A stretch of 40,785 nucleotides of DNA. Source: Lachnospiraceae bacterium (GTDB taxonomy: Bacteria > Bacillota > Clostridia > Lachnospirales > Lachnospiraceae). A model generated the notes under the pieces. That model had not been told where the DNA came from, did no database searches, and worked only from the letters and a program-made list of their open reading frames with translations. Where the stretch lies: assembly GCA_024680055.1 (NCBI GenBank), contig JAILCP010000023.1, forward strand, positions 1-40,785, written 5' to 3'. The position numbers were made by a program, and so were the translations under genes. How positions within the stretch are numbered: position 1 is the first letter of the stretch; each line of letters opens with the position of its first letter. Positions 23,669-32,277 of this stretch are shown here, piece by piece.

Positions 23669-24331
23669 TTGAAGAAAACCACTATACAGGGGGCCATTGC
23701 GGTGGCCATTATTCTTTTGGCAACGGCAGGTGCCTTATATTATCGAAATAAAACTTTATATACCTATACAGGCTACCTGGATAAAGAGGCCATGACCATT
23801 GACGGGGAAGAAATTGAGCTTCGTGAGCTGACGTATTATTTTATGATGGAAGAGGAGTCAGTGAATGAAACTGCGCTTGAGTACAATGGAAAAAATCCCT
23901 TGGAATACTGGGGGCTTTACATCAATCAGGCCTTTGTAAGCGTGGAAGCAAGAAATACAGCGGTGGATTATTTTGTCCGTGATCGTATTTATTCCAAGCT
24001 GGCAAAAGAAGCGGGACTGAAGCTGACAAAGCAAGAGGAAGAAGAAATTAATATGGCGGCCGAGGATTTTTTGGACGGTATGACAAAGAAGCAAAAAGCG
24101 TTGAGAATGACAGATGAAGATTTGCTGCTGGCTCTAAGAGAACATCAATTGGCAGATGACTATGTGCTTTACAAGGCCAAAAAGAGAGGGCTGACCATTT
24201 CTGAGGAAGTATTGTCTGCTTACTACGGTTTAAACAGTAAATATTTCAAAGAGGCAAAGGTGGAACACAAGGTGGAATTGAACAAGCGGGTGCTGGAGAA
24301 AGTCAGCCTTGGAAGGCTGTCTGTAAACTAG
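23669..24331 (+). CDS. Membrane-anchored SurA-N-like (peptidyl-prolyl isomerase-type) protein
   Basis: 220 residues with a TTG start at 23669, supported by AGGAGG 7 nt upstream and by the first residues KKTTIQG leading into one N-terminal membrane helix (AIAVAIILLATAGALYY). The rest (about 35-220) is extracellular and helical, with DGEEIELRELTYYFMMEEES and DYFVRDRIYSKLAKEAGLKLTKQEEE, resembling the SurA/PrsA N-terminal chaperone domain. A parvulin catalytic domain is not seen, so it is a chaperone-like fold only. Identity is moderate. Confidence 0.7.
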   Translation: MKKTTIQGAIAVAIILLATAGALYYRNKTLYTYTGYLDKEAMTIDGEEIELRELTYYFMMEEESVNETALEYNGKNPLEYWGLYINQAFVSVEARNTAVDYFVRDRIYSKLAKEAGLKLTKQEEEEINMAAEDFLDGMTKKQKALRMTDEDLLLALREHQLADDYVLYKAKKRGLTISEEVLSAYYGLNSKYFKEAKVEHKVELNKRVLEKVSLGRLSVN

Positions 24332-24339
24332 AAAATCCC

Positions 24340-24368
24340 TTGAAATAATTGGTAAAATATGATATATT
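24340..24368 (+). promoter_or_regulatory. Promoter of tRNA-Leu
   Basis: -35 TTGAAA (24340-24345), 17-bp spacer, -10 TATATT (24363-24368), 35 bp before the tRNA. Confidence 0.75.
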
Positions 24369-24403
24369 ATTAACTCGTGAAGTGATTCACAAATTGCATA
24401 AAT

Positions 24404-24483
24404 GCGGGCGTGGCGGAATTGGCAGACGCGCTAGATTTAGGTTCTAGTGGGAGACCGTGCAGGTTCAAGTCCTGTCGCCCGTA
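24404..24483 (+). tRNA. tRNA-Leu (TAG)
   Basis: Acceptor GCGGGCG/CGCCCGT, anticodon arm CTAGA-TTTAGGT-TCTAG giving TAG, a variable arm longer than in the other tRNAs here, T-loop TTCAAGT. CCA is not encoded. Confidence 0.95.
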
Positions 24484-24487
24484 TCCT

Positions 24488-24526
24488 GAGAAGTGGGTAT
24501 TTATAATACCCACTTCTCGCTTTTTT
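24488..24526. terminator. tRNA-Leu terminator overlapping the 3' end of the converging ABC gene
   Basis: A 13-bp perfect stem (GAGAAGTGGGTAT with ATACCCACTTCTC) with a TTATA loop, then TTTTTT on the plus strand. On the minus strand the same bases encode the last residues (EKWVL) and stop codon of the ABC half-transporter, so coding and termination functions overlap. Confidence 0.9.
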
Positions 24527-26243
24527 GTTGCAGGGTAACCATTTTCTTGTAAAGGCCATCCTGTTCCATTAATTCCCGGGGAGTACCTTCCTGGATGATG
24601 GAACCTTCTTTTAACACCACAATGTGATCTGCACCGGCCACGGTACGCATGCGATGGGCGATGATTAAGACGGTTTTACCGCGGATTAATCCGGAAATGG
24701 CTTCCTGAATCAGGGTTTCCCCTTCCACATCAAGGGAAGCTGTAGCCTCGTCAAGGAGTACAATGGGCGCGTCCTTTAAAAGGGCTCTGGCAATGGAGAG
24801 ACGTTGGCGCTCACCGCCGGAAAGCATGGCGCCGTTTTCTCCGATTACGGTATCATAGCCCTTTGGCAGATGTTTTACAAAGTCATGGCAATGAGCGGCC
24901 TTGGCTGCTGCAAGTACCTCTTCGTCTGAGGCATCTTTTTTTCCCACTCGAATATTTTCCATTACCGTGTTGTCAAAAAGAACCACATCCTGGAAAACAA
25001 TGGAATAGTTTTCCAAAAGGCTCTCCGGATGAAGGGTTTTAATGTCCACACCGCCAAGGGTAATGGAGCCTTTTGTAACATCCCAGAAGCGGGCTGCCAA
25101 CTTGGCCGCAGTGGATTTTCCGCTGCCGGAAGGACCAACAAGAGCCGTGATTTCTCCCTGTTTTGCGGTAAAAGAAACATTGGAAAGTACCGGTTCTTTC
25201 GGATGATAGGAAAAATCAACCTGATGAAAGGCAATGTCATAACCATTTAATTGGTAGGACGTTTCTCCGCCTTGGGCAGTTTCCTCTTCAATGGCTTGCA
25301 TACGACGGATTTTCGGACTTACATTGAAGATTTCAGAGACGTTGGCCAAGACTCCGGAAAGTGGGTCGTAAATGCGTGTGGCGGCCATTAAAAACATAAA
25401 ATACATAGGCAATGTAAGCTGATTTTTGGAAAGCAGGGTGCCGCCGGTTAAAATCACACTTACAAGGCCAAGTCGTAAAAATACCTGGCCGGTGCCCAAA
25501 AACACATCGGTGGTAAGCTCTGATTTTACCTGGGCATGTTCTGCCAGGTCCATTTTTTTATAGAGAAGAGAAAGATAGTTTTCTCTATAATTGTAGGCTT
25601 TTATTTCCCGCACAGTTTCAAGGCACTCCTGGATTCCATCTGCGCAGTCCACCTTGGCCTCAAGATGGACAGAAGCGGCGTGATCCTGAAGTTTTTTGGA
25701 ACCAAACACCAAAAGCAGTGAAAAAGGCACAACCCAGAAAAGGGCCAGAGCCATTTTGGCATTGGTGGTAAACATCATAACCATTACCAGAAAGGTAAAG
25801 AGAAGAGAGCCCCCAAGCTGTGGGAGGGCATGGGAAAATGCGTGTTCCATGCCGGTACAGTCACTCATAATGGTGGTGGTCAAATCGCTGACATCCCGAT
25901 TCCCGAAAAAGGAAAGGGGAAGTGTGCGCAGTTTTTCCGCCAGAGAAATTCTTTTTTTTGCACTTTCTTCGTAAGTGGCAACATAGGCGCAGGTATACTG
26001 CAGAAAGTGAAACGGAATCATAAGTAATATCATGAGGATGCTGTATAAAATGTACGTGAAAATTCCCTCATGGATTCCACGGCCTGAGAGAATGGGGTCA
26101 AGTACCCGGTTGATAAACAGCATCAGAAGTCCCATGGGAAACATTAGGGTCAGGTAGGAAAGGGCAGAGTACAGCATACCCTTGAAAAGCTCGATGGCGC
26201 CCTTTTTTGATAGAGCAAGGTGATTGTGCATAAAGGTTATCAT
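24501..26243 (-). CDS. ABC exporter half-transporter (membrane plus ATPase), second subunit
   Basis: 580 residues from the ATG at 26243, with AGGAGG 7 nt upstream, 2 nt past the previous gene's stop. Six membrane helices (about 15-310), then an ATPase domain: Walker A GPSGSGKST, signature LSGGERQRLS, Walker B IVLLDEATASLD, H-loop IIAHRMRTV. Paired with the upstream half-transporter as a probable heterodimeric exporter. Cargo unknown; resemblance to peptide, drug and siderophore types is not separable here. Confidence 0.93.
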   Translation of the reverse strand: MITFMHNHLALSKKGAIELFKGMLYSALSYLTLMFPMGLLMLFINRVLDPILSGRGIHEGIFTYILYSILMILLMIPFHFLQYTCAYVATYEESAKKRISLAEKLRTLPLSFFGNRDVSDLTTTIMSDCTGMEHAFSHALPQLGGSLLFTFLVMVMMFTTNAKMALALFWVVPFSLLLVFGSKKLQDHAASVHLEAKVDCADGIQECLETVREIKAYNYRENYLSLLYKKMDLAEHAQVKSELTTDVFLGTGQVFLRLGLVSVILTGGTLLSKNQLTLPMYFMFLMAATRIYDPLSGVLANVSEIFNVSPKIRRMQAIEEETAQGGETSYQLNGYDIAFHQVDFSYHPKEPVLSNVSFTAKQGEITALVGPSGSGKSTAAKLAARFWDVTKGSITLGGVDIKTLHPESLLENYSIVFQDVVLFDNTVMENIRVGKKDASDEEVLAAAKAAHCHDFVKHLPKGYDTVIGENGAMLSGGERQRLSIARALLKDAPIVLLDEATASLDVEGETLIQEAISGLIRGKTVLIIAHRMRTVAGADHIVVLKEGSIIQEGTPRELMEQDGLYKKMVTLQQKSEKWVL

Positions 26244-26245
26244 GG

Positions 26246-28030
26246 CTACGCCTCCTTTTTGATTTTCCAGCTCACAGAACTTTGGTAGTCCTGCCACATG
26301 GTGGTATAGATACCGTGTTGTTCAAGCAGTTGTGTATGTGTGCCCTGTTCTTTGATTTGTCCATCCTCCAGAACAAAAATGCAATTTGCATTTTGTACGG
26401 TGGAAAGGCGGTGGGCAATCATAATTACGGTTTTATTTTGGGTAAGGCCTTCAAAAGCCTTTTGAATGGCGGCTTCGTTTTCTGAATCCGCAAATGCGGT
26501 GGCTTCATCCAGAATAACGATGGGTGCATCTTTTAAAATGGCTCTTGCAAGGGCAAGACGCTGCTTTTCGCCGCCGGATAAGTAAACTCCCTTTTCACCG
26601 ATCACCGTATCAAGACCAAGGGGAAGTTTTTCAATAATGTCATCACACCGGGCTGTGTGAATTGCAGTTTCAACCTGTTCTCTGGAAGCCGTTGGTTTTG
26701 CAATTTTCAGATTATCAAGAACGCTTTCTTTAAAAAGATGAGTGTCCTGAAAGACAAAGGCCACTTGGGTCATCAAATCTTTTTCGGAAATTTCTTTTAC
26801 ATTTATACCGCCAATTTTTACAGCACCTTTTTGCGGGTCAAAGAACCTTGGAATTAGTGATGCCGCAGTGGTTTTACCACCGCCGGATGCGCCCACAAGG
26901 GCGATGGTCTGTCCGGGAGAGACATGAAAGGATACATGATTTAAAGCAGGTTCTTTGGCACCCGGATAGGTAAAGGTGACATCTTCAAAGTCAATGGAAG
27001 CATCCTGTGGTTTTTTCGGATTTTCCGGTTGCAAAAGAGGGTTTTCGTTCAAAACCTCCTGTAGTCGATCCAGGGCGCTTTGGGCCTGCATACTGGTTTC
27101 TGCAGCGTACATTATGCGGGTCATCATGGAGGCGCATACCGGAGAAAACAGGGCATAAAACAGAAAGTCAAGGAAAAAAGCAACGGAATTTCCTGTTTTT
27201 CCCAGTAAAAGAATGGCAAAGGGAATCAAGAAAAAAGGCGCTCCGTTAATGGCAATGGTAAATCCCACCATGGGAATACGACAGTTCAGCGCGTAATTGC
27301 AGGCAAATTCTTTGTACTTTAAGATGGAATTGTAAAAGTTTTTAAAGGAATAAATACTTTGGCCAAATACTTTTACCACTGGCATTCCTCGAATGTATTC
27401 CACGGCCTGACCGTTCATTTCTTCCAGAGCGTCCATGTAGGTTTTCATAAAACCGGAATTTTTTCCCACAAACATGCAACTGAGAAACGCCACGCCAATC
27501 ATCATTGGTAAAAGGCATAAAACGCCAAGACGGGCATCAAAGGAAAACAGCATAATGAGAATGGCCACAGGAAGCACCAGTGCCCCCACCGTATCCGGGA
27601 GCTGATGAGCCAAAAAGGTTTCGGTCATATCGGCGTTGTCGTTGATGATTTTTCGAAGCTGCCCGCTGGAACGATTGCTAAAATAGCCAAGGGGCAGGGT
27701 GACAATGTGGGAAATGGCAACTTTTTTCATGTTTTTAGAAATACGAAATGCTGCAAAATGGGTACATAGTAACCCGATAAAATAAAGAATCAGACTTCCG
27801 GCGGCAAAAGCAACGGAGAGCCAACCGTAAAAAATAATGTTTTTTGCATCATAATAATGGGGATAGGTTTGAAAAAGTCCCCGTATAATCCGGTAAAGAC
27901 ACAAATAGGGAATCAAACTTAAAACGGAACTGATGCCGGAAAGGATACAGCCTGTGATGGTAAGCACCTTGTAGGGCCCTGCATAAGAAAACAGGCCGGA
28001 AAGTTTTTGTTTTGAATTGATTTGGTTCAT
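26246..28030 (-). CDS. ABC exporter half-transporter, first subunit
   Basis: 594 residues from the ATG at 28030, with AAAGGAG 5 nt upstream; the longer frame to 28108 would run into the tetR gene. Six membrane helices (about 20-320), then an ATPase domain: Walker A GASGGGKTT, signature LSGGEKQRLALAR, Walker B IVILDEATAFADSENE and H-loop IAHRLSTVQ. The catalytic glutamate after Walker B is present in both subunits, so both ATP sites may be active. Located 53 nt after tetR. Confidence 0.93.
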   Translation of the reverse strand: MNQINSKQKLSGLFSYAGPYKVLTITGCILSGISSVLSLIPYLCLYRIIRGLFQTYPHYYDAKNIIFYGWLSVAFAAGSLILYFIGLLCTHFAAFRISKNMKKVAISHIVTLPLGYFSNRSSGQLRKIINDNADMTETFLAHQLPDTVGALVLPVAILIMLFSFDARLGVLCLLPMMIGVAFLSCMFVGKNSGFMKTYMDALEEMNGQAVEYIRGMPVVKVFGQSIYSFKNFYNSILKYKEFACNYALNCRIPMVGFTIAINGAPFFLIPFAILLLGKTGNSVAFFLDFLFYALFSPVCASMMTRIMYAAETSMQAQSALDRLQEVLNENPLLQPENPKKPQDASIDFEDVTFTYPGAKEPALNHVSFHVSPGQTIALVGASGGGKTTAASLIPRFFDPQKGAVKIGGINVKEISEKDLMTQVAFVFQDTHLFKESVLDNLKIAKPTASREQVETAIHTARCDDIIEKLPLGLDTVIGEKGVYLSGGEKQRLALARAILKDAPIVILDEATAFADSENEAAIQKAFEGLTQNKTVIMIAHRLSTVQNANCIFVLEDGQIKEQGTHTQLLEQHGIYTTMWQDYQSSVSWKIKKEA

Positions 28031-28083
28031 TTTATCTCCTTTCGTGAAAAGATATTTAACTGCTGGACGAAAAAAATTGGGGC

Positions 28084-28668
28084 TTACTGCCCCAGGATTT
28101 CTTTCCACCCCGCCATGCGGAATTGTTTCACCTTATTCATAAAATGAATGGCTTCTTCCTTGCTCAGGTTGTGGGAAACTACTTCGTACAGTTCACGGAA
28201 TCCGGAAGCACACACAACGTGGATAAAAAAGTCGTCCACAGGTTCACCAGCATGCGCGGATGAAGGAAGATGTTTCTTATAAGCAGATTCTTCGATGGCA
28301 GCTAACTCATCTAAGAACCCACTGTATTGATGACCTTCAGAACAGCAGAAAATCAGACGGAATGCATCAAAATGGTCATAGATGTAATCCAACATCCAAT
28401 CGGTGCCATTAAGGGAGTCGTTTTCTGGAAACTCAGTCAGGGATTCATGTCGCTCTTTAAATTGTGCCAAAAGTTCCTGTGCAGGTTCTTCCACCAGTGC
28501 TTCAAACAATACTTCCTTATTCTTGAAATGGTTGTACAGTGCTCCTGTGGTTGCCTTTGCCTGATTTGCAATGCTGCGTAGGTTGGCCTTTTGAAAACCC
28601 ATGGTAAGGAACTCTTCTTTGGCACATTCTAAAATTCGATTTCTTGTTTGACTTGAACTATAACTCAT
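28084..28668 (-). CDS. TetR family regulator of the ABC exporter operon
   Basis: 194 residues from the ATG at 28668, which has GGAGG 6 nt upstream; longer frames lack an RBS. The N-terminal helix-turn-helix (ILECAKEEFLTMGFQKANLRSI, then TTGALYNHFKNKEVLFEAL) is typical of TetR; the C-terminal ligand domain is variable. First gene of a tetR-ABC-ABC operon, so probably an autoregulated repressor induced by a transported compound. Confidence 0.92.
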   Translation of the reverse strand: MSYSSSQTRNRILECAKEEFLTMGFQKANLRSIANQAKATTGALYNHFKNKEVLFEALVEEPAQELLAQFKERHESLTEFPENDSLNGTDWMLDYIYDHFDAFRLIFCCSEGHQYSGFLDELAAIEESAYKKHLPSSAHAGEPVDDFFIHVVCASGFRELYEVVSHNLSKEEAIHFMNKVKQFRMAGWKEILGQ

Positions 28669-28671
28669 TGA

Positions 28672-28735
28672 CATCCTCCAAAATGATAACACTGATATTT
28701 TTCGTAACAATGTTATCATTTTTTGGAGAGGATGT
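28672..28735. promoter_or_regulatory. Probable TetR operator upstream of the exporter operon
   Basis: Perfect 12-bp arms AAAATGATAACA (28680-28691) and TGTTATCATTTT (28711-28722) with a 19-nt centre, plus weaker outward matches (CATCCTCC and GAGAGGATG). It overlaps the tetR ribosome binding site and any promoter, so binding would block expression. Confidence 0.75.
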
Positions 28736-28841
28736 AAAGTCATTTTTTGTCTCAATAAAAATGAAATATGAAGAATTATGAAGAAATTTGAGGAAATTTG
28801 AACAAATATCAAAATTAAATTAACGAAATATGAATTTTATA

Positions 28842-28870
28842 TTGACAACGATAAGTTCATGTCATATAAT
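28842..28870 (+). promoter_or_regulatory. Consensus promoter overlapped by an inverted repeat
   Basis: -35 TTGACA (28842-28847), 17-bp spacer, -10 TATAAT (28865-28870). AAGTTCAT (28853-28860) and ATGAACTT (28869-28876) form an 8-bp-arm palindrome over the -10, a possible repressor site. Confidence 0.85.
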
Positions 28871-28876
28871 GAACTT

Positions 28877-28960
28877 GTTCAATAAAAGAAATTTACGTTT
28901 TTCCCTTTATATATCCTAGAAATAAAGAGCCCGTCGCCTAACCGATGGGTTCTTTATTTT
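28877..28960 (+). ncRNA. Candidate small RNA of about 85 nt
   Basis: A consensus promoter is followed within about 50 nt by a strong terminator (28921-28958, 16-bp stem with two G-T pairs, then TTTTT). The stretch between them contains no ATG and no RBS. It could instead be a leader with premature termination for the GntR operon, but that operon has its own promoter at 29000. Confidence 0.55.
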
Positions 28961-28999
28961 TGTGTGAAACTTTTTAGAAAGAATTTGCGTCTAAATTTA

Positions 29000-29051
29000 T
29001 TGACAGAACCTTCCGGAGGTGTTATAAGTGTATTAAGTGACATAGTACACT
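29000..29051 (+). promoter_or_regulatory. Promoter and operator of the YtrA-type operon
   Basis: -35 TTGACA (29000-29005), 17-bp spacer, -10 TATAAG (29023-29028). An inverted repeat with arms AGTGTA (29027-29032) and TACACT (29046-29051) overlaps the -10 and start site, as expected for autorepression by a YtrA-type GntR protein. Confidence 0.75.
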
Positions 29052-29068
29052 AAGGAAGGAGGTTTCAA

Positions 29069-29434
29069 ATGATATCCATCAATTATCGGGATTCAAGGCC
29101 CATATATGAGCAGATTGCAGATTCTTTAAGAATTCAGATTGCAAAGAAGCTTATTTTACCGGATGAGAAACTTCCATCTGTAAGGGAATTGGCCTCGGAG
29201 CTATCCATTAATCCCAACACCATACAGCGTGCCATTCGGTTGCTGGAACAGGAAGGATACGTGTATACCATTGCAGGCAGAGGAACCTTTGCAGCCAAGA
29301 TTCAAAGGGACGAAAGCCCAAGAAGACAGGAGCTTTTAGAGAAGTTTGATGAGCTTTGCAAAGAACTGATGGTGTATGATGTCACCAAAGATGAGCTGTT
29401 AGAGCGAATTAAGACCATGAAGGGGGCAAGATAG
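29069..29434 (+). CDS. GntR family regulator, YtrA subfamily
   Basis: 121 residues, the short length typical of YtrA types; RBS GGAGG. Winged helix (about 10-75) with RPIYEQIADSLRIQIAKKL, LPSVRELASELSINPNTIQRAIRLLEQEGYV and AGRGTF. Short helical tail for dimerisation, no effector domain. Heads an operon with an ABC ATPase (gap 1 nt) and permease. In related operons the repressor responds to cell-wall antibiotics. Confidence 0.95.
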   Translation: MISINYRDSRPIYEQIADSLRIQIAKKLILPDEKLPSVRELASELSINPNTIQRAIRLLEQEGYVYTIAGRGTFAAKIQRDESPRRQELLEKFDELCKELMVYDVTKDELLERIKTMKGAR

Positions 29435-29435
29435 A

Positions 29436-30335
29436 ATGATACAGGCAAGAAATGTTGTAAAGACATTTGATGGTTTTTGTGCATTAAAGGGAACGACGCT
29501 TCATGTGAAGAAAGGGTGTGTTTACGGTCTTGTGGGACCTAACGGAGCCGGAAAAACCACCTTGATTCGCCATCTTACCGGTGTCTACAAGCAGGATGCG
29601 GGAGAGGTGTACATTGATGGGGAACCTATTTGGGAAAACCCTGCGATGAAACAGAAAATAGCTTATATTCCGGATGATGTTTTCTACTTTCAGGGAGCAT
29701 CTACAGAGGATATGTGCAAATTCTATAGAGGCATCTATAAGAATTTTGACATAGAATTATTCCATCGATTAGAGGAATATTTTCCGAAAATCGACAGGAA
29801 AAAGAAACTTAGGTCATTGTCTAAAGGAATGCAAAAGCAGGTTGCCTTCTGGCTTTCCATTGCGTGTAAGCCGGAAATTCTGATTTTGGATGAGCCGGTG
29901 GACGGTCTTGATCCTGTTATGCGTAAACAGGTATGGAGCATTCTTATGAAGGAAGTGGCAGATCGCAACGTTACGGTTTTAGTGTCTTCTCACAATTTGC
30001 GTGAGCTGGAAGATGTATGTGACCACGTTGGAATTATGTCAGAGGGCTCTATTATTTTGGAAAGATCTCTTGCAGACATGCAGGAGAATACCATTAAGAT
30101 TCAAATGGCCTTTGAAGGAGAGGTGCCGGATTTATCCGACATCCAGGATATCCTTCACATGTCACACTCCGGCAGGGTATATACCATTATTGCCCGAGGC
30201 AATCAGGCCGGAATTACAGCCAAGATCGAGGCAAAGAAGCCTTTGTTTTACGATTTGCTGTCATTGACTTTGGAGGAAATCTTTATTTACGAACTGGGAG
30301 GCGCTGATTATGAAGTCAAAGATATCTGTCTTTAG
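29436..30335 (+). CDS. ABC transporter ATP-binding protein (YtrB/BcrA type)
   Basis: 299 residues. Walker A GPNGAGKTT (about 35), signature LSKGMQKQV, Walker B ILILDEPVDGLDP and H-loop VSSHNLRELE; the C-terminal 80 residues are a variable extension. Works with the permease whose start codon overlaps its 3' end by 26 nt. Confidence 0.95.
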   Translation: MIQARNVVKTFDGFCALKGTTLHVKKGCVYGLVGPNGAGKTTLIRHLTGVYKQDAGEVYIDGEPIWENPAMKQKIAYIPDDVFYFQGASTEDMCKFYRGIYKNFDIELFHRLEEYFPKIDRKKKLRSLSKGMQKQVAFWLSIACKPEILILDEPVDGLDPVMRKQVWSILMKEVADRNVTVLVSSHNLRELEDVCDHVGIMSEGSIILERSLADMQENTIKIQMAFEGEVPDLSDIQDILHMSHSGRVYTIIARGNQAGITAKIEAKKPLFYDLLSLTLEEIFIYELGGADYEVKDICL

Positions 30336-32202
30336 TCTCACATTGTGCAAGAGAAACATCAAAGTGAACCTGATGGGAACTTTGGTGTATTTGGCAATGA
30401 TGATTTATGTAGGCCCTGTTTCTTATTACTTTCAGGTGCGGGGACAGTCGGCTGACATCAGTTCACAAGAACTAACGGCTTTGAAAAGATGGGCCCTGGT
30501 TTCATGGAATATGAGTGGCCAAATGTGGCTGATTGCCGCATTTGCTGTATTGACTGCTTTGGTGAGCTTTTATTACCTTTTTGATAAAAGAGCCAACCAA
30601 ATGCTTCATGCAATGCCCTTTACCAGAACTCAAATGTTCATTACAAACTATGTGTCCGGACTTTTCATGCAGTTATTGGTTCTTTTTATCAGCGCAGGCG
30701 TTATGGAAGCTGTGGTGAATGACAGCATGTACGCAAATGCTGTGATGAAGATCTATGGTATTTCAGCCATAGCCACAGTTTTCTTCTATAGCCTCTCGGT
30801 GCTTTTGTGCATGATTTGCGGAGTTGTTTATCTGCCGCCTGTATTATTTATGGTGGCGAATCTGCTGTATGTGGTGTACAAAGGAGTATTTAACATGATT
30901 GCCTCTGCATTGATTTATGGCTATAACAAAGAGGTGACGCTTTATGCCTCAGATTATTTAGACATAAGCAATGCATGGTCACCACTGGTGTATCTGTCTA
31001 CGGTGAACTACTTTAACGGCGATGAGCAGGGAAAGCTTTATACATTTCCCATGGGATACAAGGTATTATGGTATCTTTTCTTTGCAGTTTTGTTGACGGT
31101 TTTTACCTGGTTTGTCTATAAGAGACGACCGGCAGAGCGTTGCGGTGATTTTTTAACCAAACCATGGTTGAATGTGGCTGTATCCGTTATTTGCACCTTG
31201 GGCATTTCCATGGGCCTGATGATGGCCATTTTGGATGTTGAGGTCAATAAGTATGTAATTCGAAGAATGGGTATCGCCAATGTATGTTTTGTGCTTATGA
31301 TTACCTTTTTGGTTTATTTGTTACTCAGTATGATCATTGGCCGAAGCAAAGATATTATGCGTAAGCGAATTATGATTCCGGCAGTGGTAATGACGGTTGT
31401 TTGCTGTGTGGGCTTTGCCGTTATACAGGTGGATGCCCTTGGTATTTCCAAAAAGGTGCCGGAAAAAAATGAAATTAAAGGATGTTATATTTCCACGGAT
31501 TTTACCGGAAACAAGCCTTTGAAAAATAATGTGGATGAAACTTTAGAAATCCACAAACGAATGATAAAAGAACAGAAAAATATAGAGAATCAGCGCCCTG
31601 AAATCGGGGTGAATATAGTGATTCAATACCATTTAAAGAACGGGAAAACATTGGAGCGAACCTATGTGGTTCCGTATGAAGCTGCAGAATTGGAAAATCC
31701 TGACAGTTTAACTTATTTAGTGGATAACAAGCTTAACAACTTTGAAAAGTATTGCGGTCATTTGTATAACCGAAAACCTTATGAGGCTATTCTCCATCTA
31801 TCCAAATTTGTGGATGAGAACGGTAACTATAAAGAAGTGGAGCTGGATGCAAAAGGCGTGAAAAAGGCTTTGATAAAAGATGTAAAGGCCGGAGCGCTTC
31901 GCATGGATTATCCGGAATGGGGCTTAGAGAAAACTGTCAATTGGCCGGAAAAAGAGCGGTTTTGTTCAGAAGATTATATTGAATTGAAATTTGCATCTAT
32001 TGATACAGAGGCGGAAGAACTCTACGGAAATCTCAGTGGATATTCCACCGGTATATGGAACTATTCAAGCGAAGAAGATTTAAACATCAAGAAAGAAGAG
32101 GTACTGCAGTTTTATCTGAACAAGAAGTGTAAAAACCTGTTGAAGTATCTTGAACAAAGCGGGGTTAAGAATTCAGAAATCAACTATCAAGTGATACAAT
32201 AG
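30310..32202 (+). CDS. ABC-2-type permease with large extracytoplasmic tail
   Basis: 630 residues, RBS GGGAGG inside the preceding gene. Around eight hydrophobic helices in the first 385 residues (NLMGTLVYLAMMIYVG, MWLIAAFAVLTALVSFYYLF, VMTVVCCVGFAVIQV among them). A soluble C-terminal domain (about 390-630) follows the last helix and is probably extracytoplasmic. The arrangement fits DUF6449-type permeases found beside YtrA/YtrB genes. The substrate is unknown; resistance to a wall-active compound is the usual family suggestion. Confidence 0.85.
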   Translation: MKSKISVFSLTLCKRNIKVNLMGTLVYLAMMIYVGPVSYYFQVRGQSADISSQELTALKRWALVSWNMSGQMWLIAAFAVLTALVSFYYLFDKRANQMLHAMPFTRTQMFITNYVSGLFMQLLVLFISAGVMEAVVNDSMYANAVMKIYGISAIATVFFYSLSVLLCMICGVVYLPPVLFMVANLLYVVYKGVFNMIASALIYGYNKEVTLYASDYLDISNAWSPLVYLSTVNYFNGDEQGKLYTFPMGYKVLWYLFFAVLLTVFTWFVYKRRPAERCGDFLTKPWLNVAVSVICTLGISMGLMMAILDVEVNKYVIRRMGIANVCFVLMITFLVYLLLSMIIGRSKDIMRKRIMIPAVVMTVVCCVGFAVIQVDALGISKKVPEKNEIKGCYISTDFTGNKPLKNNVDETLEIHKRMIKEQKNIENQRPEIGVNIVIQYHLKNGKTLERTYVVPYEAAELENPDSLTYLVDNKLNNFEKYCGHLYNRKPYEAILHLSKFVDENGNYKEVELDAKGVKKALIKDVKAGALRMDYPEWGLEKTVNWPEKERFCSEDYIELKFASIDTEAEELYGNLSGYSTGIWNYSSEEDLNIKKEEVLQFYLNKKCKNLLKYLEQSGVKNSEINYQVIQ

Positions 32203-32227
32203 AAAATATATAGAGAAAAAAGCAAGA

Positions 32228-32261
32228 AAAATGAGTGGTGAGATTGTTCACCACTCATTTT
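32228..32261. terminator. Bidirectional terminator between the permease and DegV genes
   Basis: A 14-bp stem (AAAATGAGTGGTGA with TCACCACTCATTTT) between convergent genes, with T residues on the right for the plus strand and a TTTTTC run on the minus strand. Confidence 0.85.
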
Positions 32262-32277
32262 GCATTCTATAGATCTA

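Noticed and set aside
24301-24320. CAGCCTT-GG-AAGGCTG hairpin as a terminator of the SurA-like gene
   Set aside because: It lies inside the coding sequence before the stop codon and has no T tract.
28669-28812. Longer N-terminus for the TetR protein
   Set aside because: The added residues run through the operator region and are not TetR-like; GGAGG points to 28668.
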